A stretch of DNA of 64,000 nt from Theileria orientalis strain Shintoku (taxonomy: Eukaryota > Apicomplexa > Aconoidasida > Piroplasmida > Theileriidae), in NCBI RefSeq assembly GCF_000740895.1, contig NC_025263.1, positions 496,001 through 560,000 on the forward strand. The letters run 5' to 3'. The translations under genes were made by a program, and so were the position numbers. Every line of letters starts with the position of its first letter. Positions within the stretch are counted from its first letter, which is position 1. The notes beneath the pieces are model-generated. The model was not told the DNA's origin and did no database searches. It saw nothing but the letters and a program-made list of their open reading frames with translations. Shown one piece after another: positions 49,014-58,961 of the stretch.

Positions 49014-49613
49014 ATGGTTTTAAAAAATTTGTCCAGAGACCGAGTACGTATAATTTAATTCCTTTATTCATTATATGTATTAGAAAAGTGAGCTCCAGTA
49101 TGTGTTCCGACTGTACGATAAGGACCGGACAGGCAAGCTATCGTTCTCTACCCTTAAAACGCTGTTAAAATCCATTGGAATTTATCCAACTAAAGGCGAA
49201 TTAGAATTTTTAGAATACGGTAGGTTGAAAACTAAAATGTGTAATCAAACATTTTTTATTAGAGGAATCTGTCAGGGGAGGGTTTACTCTCGATGATTTA
49301 TATGCTTTGGGGGATTCGTTTTACACCAATTCTGTCATAAAACAAAATGTTATGGAATCTTTAAGATGTCATTTTAACAATTTTGACGTTTTCAATGAGA
49401 CTGAACTAAAAAATTTGTTAATTAAACTAGGTACTAATTCATAGTATAAACACCATTTTAGGCAAACGTTTAAGGGTAGGGGAGTCTGAAATCGACTCAT
49501 TTTTCCGATTTTATATAAATGATAAGCCTTCAAGTGAGCTAACGTACGAAAAGTTTATAGACGAGTAAGTACAAGATAAAACAAACATCGGTAGGACGCT
49601 AATGGAAATATAA
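49014..49613 (+). CDS. EF-hand (centrin/calmodulin-like) protein
   Basis: This is a small calcium-sensor-like protein. From ATG 49014 short exons read VLKNLSRDR, then FRLYDKDRTGKLSFSTLKTL, whose loop DKDRTGKLSFST has Ca ligands at positions 1, 3 and 5 but Thr at 12. Then come IYPTKGELEFLEY, GGFTLDDLYALGDSF, FDVFNETELKNLLIKLGK and VGESEIDSFFRFYI. The overall four-helix-pair layout is calmodulin/centrin-like, with only one plausible calcium site. The end is either GAC GAG TAA (49566-49568) or, after splicing GTAAGT at 49565 to 49594, ETLMEI with TAA at 49611-49613. Confidence 0.65.
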
Positions 49614-49854
49614 TTGGAGACGCAGAGAACGTATGAAAAGTATATGTTAAAAATTAAAAGAAGATATAATAATGTGTTTGAGATTTTGAATAATATGTGA
49701 TATTTTTTGAGTGCATTGATTGTGTCAATTTTGGGATTGTGAGTATGTAAATGTTCAGGATCATGATACTTTTAATGTATCGGAATTGTGTGTGTATTTT
49801 GGTGTTGATGTGTTTGTATTTTATGTACGTTTTGGTTACATGAATCTAATATTG

Positions 49855-49892
49855 GTTGCCCAATTAAAAGTCGGGCAACTCGATTTGAGTTG
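49855..49892 (+). promoter_or_regulatory. Overlapping inverted repeats upstream of H4 copy 1
   Basis: GTTGCCC (49855-49861) pairs with GGGCAAC (49873-49879). CAACTC (49876-49881) pairs with GAGTTG (49887-49892). The two hairpins share the CAAC segment, so they exclude each other. They sit about 105-140 bp before the H4 start. Function unknown. Confidence 0.5.
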
Positions 49893-49989
49893 ATTGTTGT
49901 GTGTTAATTCAGTCACAATATTTTAGGAGTCTTGGTTAAGATTATCATATACTAAATAAATCTAGTGACCCATTAAGTAATAAGACTAA

Positions 49990-50307
<318 letters not shown>

Positions 50308-50386
50308 ATTAATTAACTTGTAATTAATTGACCTAAATTATTAAAGTAATCCCAATTTAATATTCGCCGCTATTAAATTTAACTCA

Positions 50387-50402
50387 GGCTTCACTAGAAG
50401 CC
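50387..50402 (+). promoter_or_regulatory. Histone 3' stem-loop-like hairpin (copy 1)
   Basis: GGCTTC-ACTA-GAAGCC is a perfect 6-bp stem with a 4-nt loop, 80 bp after the H4 stop. The geometry equals the replication-dependent histone mRNA stem-loop (6-bp stem starting GG/CC, 4-nt loop). The loop ACTA differs from the animal UUUC type. Confidence 0.6.
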
Positions 50403-50517
50403 ATTATAATATAATTTTTTATCATACACACTTTGATTTATATTATTATTTTTTTACCCACATCATTTTTTATAATACGTTATTATATATATTTGTTTTG
50501 TTATTTTTTGTTTATTG

Positions 50518-51763
50518 ATGTATTTTTATATTATTTACATCTTTTTTGTTATTTTTAATAACTTTGTATATTCCTATTTTGTGGAATCTTACTCATTACC
50601 TAACTCACATGTTAATCTAGCAAATGTATATTAATATTTATTTTATTTTTTTAATTTATAAATATTTTTAGGTTACACATTTAGATTCAAATTATTTTGT
50701 AAGGAATTTCAAAAGTCTCAAGAATTTTTTTTCTAATCGCAATTCACATGACAGTAACTACAATTTGTACAATAGTATTGCCAATAATGGCACACTTCAA
50801 ACAAGTACAGAGTTAAAATATGAAGACTCTCATGAGTTAAGGGGAAAACATCTTATTATTGTCTGTAACTGGAAGTGTTATTTGAACAATGAATTGGCTA
50901 ACAAGTTTATCCGTTTGTACGGAAAGCTTAAGTTTCCTAGGAATATAGAGGTATTTTCACTCATTTAGATCGATTTTCAGATTATAACTTGCCCAGCTTC
51001 GATACACCTGAACTCTATGGTCGCACACTACCGTGAAATTAACAGCAGTTGTGTGCCCTGTAGTCAGAATGTTAGCGACCGTTCTAAAAGTTTCGGCCCA
51101 TATACTGGCGAAATAACAGCCGGGATGTTGAAAGTGAGTGTTATTGTTCTAATTTGTCTCAGGATCTTGGAGTAAACTGGACAATTGTTGGACACAGAGA
51201 ATCCGAAATTAGTGAAAACACCACTGTATTTTCTCAAATATATTCACTTGTTTAGAGTAAAAACACAAAAATCGTGAACAAGAAGGTCATAAACGCCTTC
51301 AACGCAGGATTAAATGTTATCCTTTGCATAGGTTCGAATTTTAAAATTCCTCAAATTCACACAGGTGAACCAGAGAACTTCAACTCTAACATACCGAAAC
51401 ATTTATCGCAGGAACTGCAGGTATGCGTGAAGGCGCAACTGATGGATTCAGGAATGTCTGAACGGCTTGGACTTGAACGGAGGGCAGAGACTAGTAGTGG
51501 CGTACGAGCCTCAATGTTCAGTGGGAACGGAGAAGCCGGCAGACCCCGAACTAGTGAGTAAAGTAATAGAAGAATTACGAGCCTCAATGGGAGAAAGAGG
51601 AAGGATGATCAAATTCATATACGGAGGGTCAATAGACGGAAAAAATGCAGTATCGTACCTGAAAAGAAAGGGAATTGACGGGATCATGGTTGGAAGGGCT
51701 GCACAGGAGGAAAGTTTCATGAATCTGCTAGAAAATATAATAAAGATGAGTAGGGATTACTAA
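50518..51763 (+). CDS. Triosephosphate isomerase with bipartite (apicoplast-type) leader
   Basis: TPI interconverts DHAP and glyceraldehyde-3-phosphate; an apicoplast form can feed isoprenoid synthesis. Exon 1 (50518-50625) is a signal peptide (YFYIIYIFFVIFNNFVYS). Exon 2 starts at 50672 with an Asn/Lys-rich transit-like region (FVRNFKSLKNFFSNRNS). The barrel follows: IIVCNWKCYLNN (catalytic Lys), WTIVGHRESEIS (catalytic His), VILCIG-GEPE across an intron, VVAYEPQCSVGT (catalytic Glu), KFIYGGSIDGKNA and GIMVGRAA. Seven or so short introns. Loop 6, usually YEPVWAIGTG, is changed to YEPQCSVGTE, and GHSERR to GHRESE. Stop TAA 51761-51763 is the first base triplet of the second H4 repeat. Confidence 0.88.
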
Positions 51764-51945
51764 TGTGTTTGAGATTTTGAATAATATGTGATATTTTTTG
51801 AGTGCATTGATTGTGTCAATTTTGGGATTGCGAGTATGTAAATGTTCAGGATCATGATACTTTTAATGTATCGGAATTGTGTGTGTATTTTGGTGTTGAT
51901 GTGTTTGTATTTTATGTACGTTTTGGTTACATGAATCTAATATTG

Positions 51946-51983
51946 GTTGCCCAATTAAAAGTCGGGCAACTCGATTTGAGTTG
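51946..51983 (+). promoter_or_regulatory. Overlapping inverted repeats upstream of H4 copy 2
   Basis: These are the same two mutually exclusive inverted repeats as at 49855-49892, base for base. Confidence 0.5.
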
Positions 51984-52080
51984 ATTGTTGTGTGTTAATT
52001 CAGTCACAATATTTTAGGAGTCTTGGTTAAGATTATCATATACTAAATAAATCTAGTGACCCATTAAGTAATAAGACTAA

Positions 52081-52398
<318 letters not shown>

Positions 52399-52477
52399 AT
52401 TAATTAACTTGTAATTAATTGACCTAAATTATTAAAGTAATCCCAATTTAATATTCGCCGCTATTAAATATAACTCA

Positions 52478-52493
52478 GGCTTCACTAGAAGCC
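52478..52493 (+). promoter_or_regulatory. Histone 3' stem-loop-like hairpin (copy 2)
   Basis: This hairpin is identical to that at 50387-50402 and sits at the same distance from the H4 stop. Confidence 0.6.
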
Positions 52494-52583
52494 ATTATAA
52501 TATAATTTGTTTACAATTCTTAACTACTATTTATGCACAGATTGACTAGCATTTATACATGTTGATTATCGTGTAATTTAATT

Positions 52584-54122
52584 TTAACAAATTTGAGAGT
52601 AGTCCCTTGCTCTCCTTTTCATTTGTCTTCTGTAAGTGCCGTCAATAGATTCTGCGTTAGTGGTTAAGCTTTGCAACATTTCCTGGTGCTTTCTGGACAC
52701 CGTTTTGTCGTCAAAAACAATGTCATCGAAGTCGCGATCACGCTTGTTGGAGTCACTTGCACTGCTGCGTTTCTCGCCGAACTCGCTGGCGTCGATGGCA
52801 TAGTCGCTGGTTATGCAGTCCTGTCGGTTTACGCCGCAGTTGTTTCGGTAGTTGTGATTATCAGCATAGGTGTGTCTGGCGTTGTTGTCGCCGGAGCCAT
52901 TTCCGTAGCCGCTGCCACTGCCTCCGCCTTGGTTGCCGTTGTTAGGGTTCTTGAATGACCTGCGGTTGTTAGGGTTGGAACCGTCCTGACTGTTCCGTAA
53001 TCTGAGGGAAAGGTCAAAGATGTTTGGCAGACCGGCCAGCCAAGGGTGAGCAAGGGCGTCTGCAGCTGAGGATATTCTCTTGCGCTTGTCGAAGCAGAGG
53101 AGTCTTTTGCAAAGATCTCTAGCAAGGGGAAATTCGACCAGGGGAGGAGTGTTAAAATCTATGCCGTTAGCCTCGGCGGCTGCTAAAACGGCATGACTGG
53201 CCTTGGCGTCGTACATCTTGTCCATGGACACTGGCGGAATGCCGGTCATGAGGATGTATAAAACGATGCCTATGGACCACATATCGGAGGCAGTGGAGTA
53301 GTCGTCCCCTCTTAGGATCTCAGGAGCCAGGTAGCCGTAGGTGCCCACAAGCCTTCGCTTTCCATTTACTATCTCGCTCTTGTCGGCTGTAGGGCAGTCT
53401 GTCATTTTACAGGTGTCAAAGTCTATGAGAGCGAGTTCGTACCTTTCGGCCACGGGCAAAACTGACTTGGTGGGATTCCTGAACATTATGTTTTCGGGCT
53501 TTATGTCCCTGTGGAGCAGATTCATGGTGTGCAGGGTGTCAACGGCCTGGAGAATTTGTCTAAAGATGTACTTGCAAATGTCCTCAGGTATTGCCTTCTC
53601 TTTGAGCAGGTACTCGAACAGCTCACCCCCGATAAACTTCTCAGTCACTATATAAAAACTAGTATCTGACTCCCATATCTGATCGATCCTCATGAGGTTC
53701 GGCATGGGTGGCATGTTCAACAGCTTCTCGCACAGCGTGCGCCAGTTGTTGAGACTGTCTAGGCCGGGTGGGATGCGCGATTTGGATATTATTTTCAGAA
53801 TTTTGGGCTCCCCGGTCTTGCGATCGATTATATCACGTAAAAGTGGTCTGGATGATGGTTTTTTGACACAGTCAGCACATATTCTCAGCTCAGCCCCTAT
53901 GTAGTAGTAGTTCGATAGTTTACTTCCAGCTGAAAGCCTTCTAATCCTTTTCTTGCCTGGATTTCGTAAAGCATCGATGGTGGCTTTATCTAAAAATCTG
54001 TTTTCGCTATCAAGCGTGGAGGTTCTTGAGGAAGGCTTGTTATCGCCCTCCGACTTCTCATCGGTGAACCGAAATTCGCGCAATTGTGTGTTTATGCCCT
54101 CGGAATTGAGTCCTTGATGCAT
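52584..54122 (-). CDS. CAMK/CDPK-like protein kinase without EF-hands, DFD variant
   Basis: The single exon encodes 512 aa. An N-terminal region of about 110 residues precedes a kinase domain (about 112-390). The ATP-site lysine is in PKILKIISK, followed by FYIVTEKFIGGELFEYLL, catalytic loop LLHRDIKPENIMF, and VGTYGYLAPEILRGDDYS with APE. The metal-binding DFG is replaced by DFD (ALIDFDTCKM). The C-terminal 120 residues are Gly/Asn/Ser/Arg-rich without EF-hands. By overall pattern it is nearest to calcium-dependent kinases of apicomplexans, but there is no calcium-binding domain. Activity is uncertain given DFD. Confidence 0.85.
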   Translation of the reverse strand: MHQGLNSEGINTQLREFRFTDEKSEGDNKPSSRTSTLDSENRFLDKATIDALRNPGKKRIRRLSAGSKLSNYYYIGAELRICADCVKKPSSRPLLRDIIDRKTGEPKILKIISKSRIPPGLDSLNNWRTLCEKLLNMPPMPNLMRIDQIWESDTSFYIVTEKFIGGELFEYLLKEKAIPEDICKYIFRQILQAVDTLHTMNLLHRDIKPENIMFRNPTKSVLPVAERYELALIDFDTCKMTDCPTADKSEIVNGKRRLVGTYGYLAPEILRGDDYSTASDMWSIGIVLYILMTGIPPVSMDKMYDAKASHAVLAAAEANGIDFNTPPLVEFPLARDLCKRLLCFDKRKRISSAADALAHPWLAGLPNIFDLSLRLRNSQDGSNPNNRRSFKNPNNGNQGGGSGSGYGNGSGDNNARHTYADNHNYRNNCGVNRQDCITSDYAIDASEFGEKRSSASDSNKRDRDFDDIVFDDKTVSRKHQEMLQSLTTNAESIDGTYRRQMKRRARDYSQIC

Positions 54123-55203
54123 TATACAAAATTTATTTAAAATCCTAAAAGTTTTTATTTACACACTTGAGTTTATGACTTACTCTGATAAATAGGAGAT
54201 GCTTATTCACTGATAATTACAACTGTAACTATCCTTCGGTCCTATTTAAATAGGTGTATCTGTTTTTAATTGAATTATATTACAATCGTAATATTTTTAA
54301 CACAATTATGGACCGGTTTACAATTTGAAAGATTCTACGGTTTTCAAAAAGACTACAGTCCTACTTTTATTATAACCTACGATTCCAATTATTGAATTTA
54401 GTATTCCACAGGAACCTATACAATGTTTTACTAAATTATTCCGTTAGAATCTCAACATGCTTTACATTCTTACTGTAGGCATGCGCCCTTGTTTTCAGAT
54501 CTTGAATTCGGTAATTGCAGGACGGTGCAAACAAATGTATTATATAAATACTTTATATGGTTTAAAGTTGTTTATGAATTTATTTCCTGCTTGAAAAATG
54601 CGTAGATTTAGCTACATTCGCTCTATTATTGTCCCTTTTTTAGTTTGTATGTTCCTTGGGTGTATCCATATAAAACACTCATTTTTGTATTATTTCGCTA
54701 TTTTTTCCAACCTTCCTTTGATATTTATTATTCAATTTTATTTCTAATATTAAACTTTTTAATTATTTTAAATTAATTGTTTAAATTATAGAATTTTTAT
54801 TTATCAATCAACCATTTTCACACAATTTTTTTACAAAGCCTTATTTTTTAATAATATTTTCTAGTTTATAAGAATATGTTTATATCTTCTTGTTTGTATT
54901 TTTTTATTTAAATGTGTGAGTATCTTCCCATATAAAATCCCATTTCTTTATAATGAATCACTACTAATTATATATTAATAAATTAAGCATATGTATACCA
55001 AAATGATGTTATTATATTATAAATTAGTTATAGTTTTAATTTATATGAATCAATTTGTACCAATTTGTATATAAATGCCAGAAATGTAAGTTCAACCTCG
55101 ATCTAGTGGGATTGAACGAAATTGCTTACACATTTATTAAATAACAAAGGTGTGTTTGTCAAATTGAATTTAATGTATTGGTATCAGTTATTTGTTCTGT
55201 TGT
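54123..55203. other. Very AT-rich intergenic region
   Basis: This 1,081-bp spacer lies between the start of the kinase gene and the 3' end of the centrin-like gene. There are long poly-T/poly-A rich stretches (about 54640-54960). No gene or RNA was seen. Confidence 0.5.
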
Positions 55204-55946
55204 TATTCGAAAATCATATCCAACGGATCACCCGTCCACGATCGTTTTAACAGCTTTGCAAAATCATCGTAGAGGATATATGTTTTATTAGTAGATGCTT
55301 CAGACACCATTAATGTGAGTTCTTCATCAGATATTTCAACTCCTGTGTTTATATGTAACTTTAGTAACTATTATTTATTACCTATTTTATTAATCGACGA
55401 CCTGAGACTCTCCAGTGTTATTTTTCCTAAATAAAATCACAAATTGAAGTTTAAACTTCAAATGCTATGGAAAAATTAAAGTACCTGTTCCATCTTGTAG
55501 CTGGTTGAATATCTTCTGTATTTCAGTATTGTTGTATCGGGTATGTATTCTCGATATCACTAACGTTTTAAAGTCTGTGATGGTTAGAAAGTCCTTTTCG
55601 TCCTTTCCTATGTCCTTATATAACTCCTTTACCTGTGAATTTTAAGTTATTATTAACATCAACTAACATTCTCGGGCGATATGTTCAACCTTAGGGCTTT
55701 AAACGCTGCTTGGCATTCAAAAAAATCTATTTTTTGGTCTCCATTTCTATCAAACAATGAAAACGCTTCCTCCACCTCAGCCTCCAGTGACCTGTTAAGT
55801 ACATTTTTATGAAGCTTGTTTAGTTGTTCTGGAGTATACTCATAATCCGATTCAAGAACGTTTGACTCCGGCTCCTCTACATAATCCACTAGTGTACTAA
55901 TTGTCGATAAATTTTCATTTCTTAGTGTGGATAAATCAAAAACCAT
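55204..55946 (-). CDS. Centrin-like EF-hand protein
   Basis: ATG 55946 begins VFDLSTLRNENLSTIS. EF-hand 1 is canonical (FSLFDRNGDQKIDFFECQAAF, loop with D-N-D-K-D-E ligands). Later helix pairs are degenerate (DIGKDEKDFLTITDFKTLVI; IFNQLQDGTGKITLESLRSSI; EISDEELTLMVSEAS). Introns of about 35-45 nt lie near 55627, 55482 and 55382. The end DPLDMIFE with TAA 55204-55206 resembles centrins, which organise centrosome-like and basal structures. About 195 aa. Only one clear calcium site. Confidence 0.72.
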
Positions 55947-56670
55947 GCTTGTAACATAAAATTGCAATTCATCTAAATTAAAGTTTAAAACAAGAGCTGT
56001 TACTTATGAAATTAATATATAATAATTTAGAATAAATAATCAAAACAAATGTGTATGTGTAAGCAGAATTAAAATATAATAATTTTATATGTTATGTTGT
56101 GATGCCGTGGTAATAAAAATGTGGGTTACGAAGTAACTAGTCCAAAAAAACCAACTTTAAGTGTAAATAAATTTAAACGGCAGTCTTAATACGTAATTAA
56201 ATAAATTGAGTTTATAATGATATGTGATTAAGGAGTGTTATATAGAGAAGATGAAATAAACAATAAAAAATGAAGGATCAGTTGGAAGGTTCGGAATACA
56301 GAAATATATTGTTATTTTGTTGATGTAAAGGTCCTATTTGGGGCATAATATAAATTAATAATAAACACACTAATTGAATATCTATTATATTTCATAATAA
56401 ATATGTTATCCGGATCTTTAATTTAATAATAATTATTTAAACACAACAAATAACTATAATATTATTAAATGGATTGATTGTGAATCAGTATTTGATACAA
56501 TTTTATTCGTCACCTGATACCCCCATTTCTGCCCAAATTAGGAAGGACAGTGTGAATAAATAACTGCTTGATAACACATTTCGTACATAGGTTAAATTGA
56601 CTGCTTGTTATTGGTTAATTAAAACTAGTATTTGAATATATTTTCTCTCATTATACTCCTTTGATAAAAT
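55947..56670. other. Divergent AT-rich intergenic region
   Basis: This 724-bp spacer lies between the divergent starts of the centrin-like and RPS4 genes. No additional gene was found. Confidence 0.5.
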
Positions 56671-57556
56671 ATGGTTAGTTGTCCTACCGCTTTTTTTTTA
56701 CCTTATTTACTTGATATACCTATATTTAGTACATAAGATTGTTTCATTTGCTCTTTCACTTATTATTCTGTAGGGTCGTGGTCCTAAAAAGCATTTGAAG
56801 CGTATTAACGCTCCATCCCACTGGATGTTGGACAAGTTGACTGGAAGGTATGCTCCCAAGGCTTCCCCAGGTCCTCATAAATCGCGCGAATGTCTGCCTC
56901 TCCTAGTTCTACTCAGGAATCGCCTTAAATACGCCTTGACTTACGACGAGGTTAAGTTGATCGTCAAGCAGAGGCTCGTTAAGGTCGACGGTAAAGTGAG
57001 GACCGACATGACGTACCCGACCGGGTTCATGGACGTCGTCTCACTCGACAGGACCAACGAGAAGTTCAGGATGCTCTACGACACCAAGGGGCGCTTCTGT
57101 CCTCACAAAATCACAGACGAGGAGGCCACCTATAAGCTCTGCAGAGTGAAGAAGACGTTTCTGGGCCCAAAGGAGGTCAACTTGGCCGTAACGCACGACG
57201 GCAGGACCTTCAGGTGCGTGCACCCAGAGGTTAAGGCCGGCGACTCGCTTAGGGTCGAGGTCGCGACCGGGAAGATTTTGGAGTACCTTAAGTTTGAGCC
57301 CGGCAACCTCGTCATGGTCACCGGAGGCCACAACGTGGGCAGGGTCGGCACCGTCGTCAGCAAGGAGAAGCACCCCGGGAGCTTCGACCTCGTCCACGTC
57401 AGGGACTCCAACGACAGCACCTTCACCACGAGGAGCTCCAACGTCTTCGTCATTGGCGTCGGCACCAAGAGCTACGTCTCACTTCCTGCTGAGCGCGGAA
57501 TTCGCAAGACCATTATAGAACAGAGGAACCTCAGACTTGCCAAGTCCGCCCACTAA
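56671..57556 (+). CDS. RPS4: 40S ribosomal protein S4
   Basis: This small-subunit ribosomal protein contacts rRNA. Exon 1 is the ATG alone (56671-56673). A 100-nt intron follows (56674-56773), then [19 protein letters not shown]. The family is unmistakable: [35 protein letters not shown] (S4 RNA-binding), [53 protein letters not shown] (KOW) and [14 protein letters not shown]. About 262 aa, normal length. Codon use is strongly GC-ending, as expected for a highly expressed gene. Confidence 0.96.
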
Positions 57557-57649
57557 TTCAACATAATTTTGTTGATTTTTGTAGTCAGCTATACGCCTCT
57601 TTATGTGAACTCATTTATATATACTTACACCCTTATATGTACAGACATA

Positions 57650-57800
57650 CATTGTATATTTACATAAGTACATTTATGTTTATGTGTATATGTATATATA
57701 TATATATACCACACATAAGTATATATTACTGTGGATACGCACATGTGTATATATATACATATATATAAGTAGATGTGTATGTATACTTATACACAAGGAG
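57650..57800. repeat. TA/TG microsatellite tract
   Basis: Runs of TATATA and TGTATA occur between the convergent RPS4 and CREC stops. Simple sequence only. Confidence 0.7.
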
Positions 57801-57838
57801 TATGATTTATTTGTACAGTTAATCTAGAAAGATACACA

Positions 57839-58823
57839 TTATAGTTCGGCGTGCACCTCTTGGCGAGGCTTCGTTTCCGGCTCCGGGTCGAATTTGACAT
57901 CGTAGTCCTCGGGGCGAAGTAGCATCTCGCCGAAGTCGGTCACCGCAGTCTTGGCGAGCTCGTTGGCGTGGGACTTCCACGAATCCTTGGTCACGTCTAA
58001 AGGGGAAATGAGGGATTTTGTGCTTACGTGATGATCCGATTACGTTTGTCACGTCGTCGTACATTGGGAAGCTGTCGAACTCCCCTTCCTCCTTGTATGC
58101 CTCTGCCAGCTCATCCTTCGTTAAAAAACCGTCGCTGTTCTTGTCAAACTGCTTAAAGTCGCTCAAGGACTGAGTTTCGTCCTCTCCGTTTTCTAAAAGG
58201 CTCTTTTAGTCTGTTCAATTACCTGTTCTGTACTTTTTGTACTCAGTGAAAGATATCTTTCCGTCTCCATCTTCGTCGTGTGCCTACGCAATTTTGGTTC
58301 CGGGTGCTCTAACCTTAATCACATCGTTCAACTCCAGGTCCAGAAGCTCTGCGTTCCTGGAAGGATTCACTAGGTCTCCCAGCTCCTCCAGGCTTAGCAT
58401 TCCGTCCTTATTTTTATCTGCCAGGTTAAACCTCAGTTTCAGAGGCTCTTTATTTTGCGAAGCGTCTTCCTCTCCCACTTCGTTAGAAAACGCTGCTAAA
58501 AGCTCGTTGAAGGTCACGTTGCCGTCTCTATCTCGGTCTATTGTTGCCATTTCGTTTGCCAACTGCCTGTTCGATATAACTTTACTTAACTTTGAACTGT
58601 ATTTATCTAACTCGTCCTTTGATAAAACTCCGTCTGAGTTTAAATCAATCTTGTCGAAAATCTGTAACATTTTAAATGTGTGATCTACCGTGGATTCCGG
58701 CTTCTGATCAAAATCTGCAGTGTTAAAGTTCCTTTCAAAGGTAACTGTACAAATACAATTATACATAAAAAAGTATATCAGAAAAACGGCAGAATAGGCA
58801 TACATTTTGAATATATATAACAT
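57839..58823 (-). CDS. CREC-family ER calcium-binding protein (reticulocalbin/calumenin type)
   Basis: This is a luminal ER calcium protein. ATG 58823 opens a signal peptide (YAYSAVFLIYFFMYNCIC). Five EF-hand loops are visible: DLNSDGVLSKDE, DRDRDGNVTFNE, DKNKDGMLSLEE, DEDGDGKISFTE (after an intron near 58284) and DKNSDGFLTKDE. Further exons reach VTKDSWKSHANELAKTAV and the C-terminus QEVHAEL with TAA at 57839-57841. HAEL is a variant ER-retrieval tetrapeptide. Length of about 310 aa fits calumenin-like proteins and the Plasmodium ER calcium-binding protein. Introns are 29-40 nt. Confidence 0.88.
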
Positions 58824-58961
58824 GATTACAACTGATTACAAAAAATTCCAACCACACATTTACCAGAAAGTTTTTTTCTCATAAGTCTTAATTGATTTAA
58901 TAACCAATATAAATGAGCTGGTTGAAATTAAGCAAGTAATGTAAAAATATGTTTTAGGATA

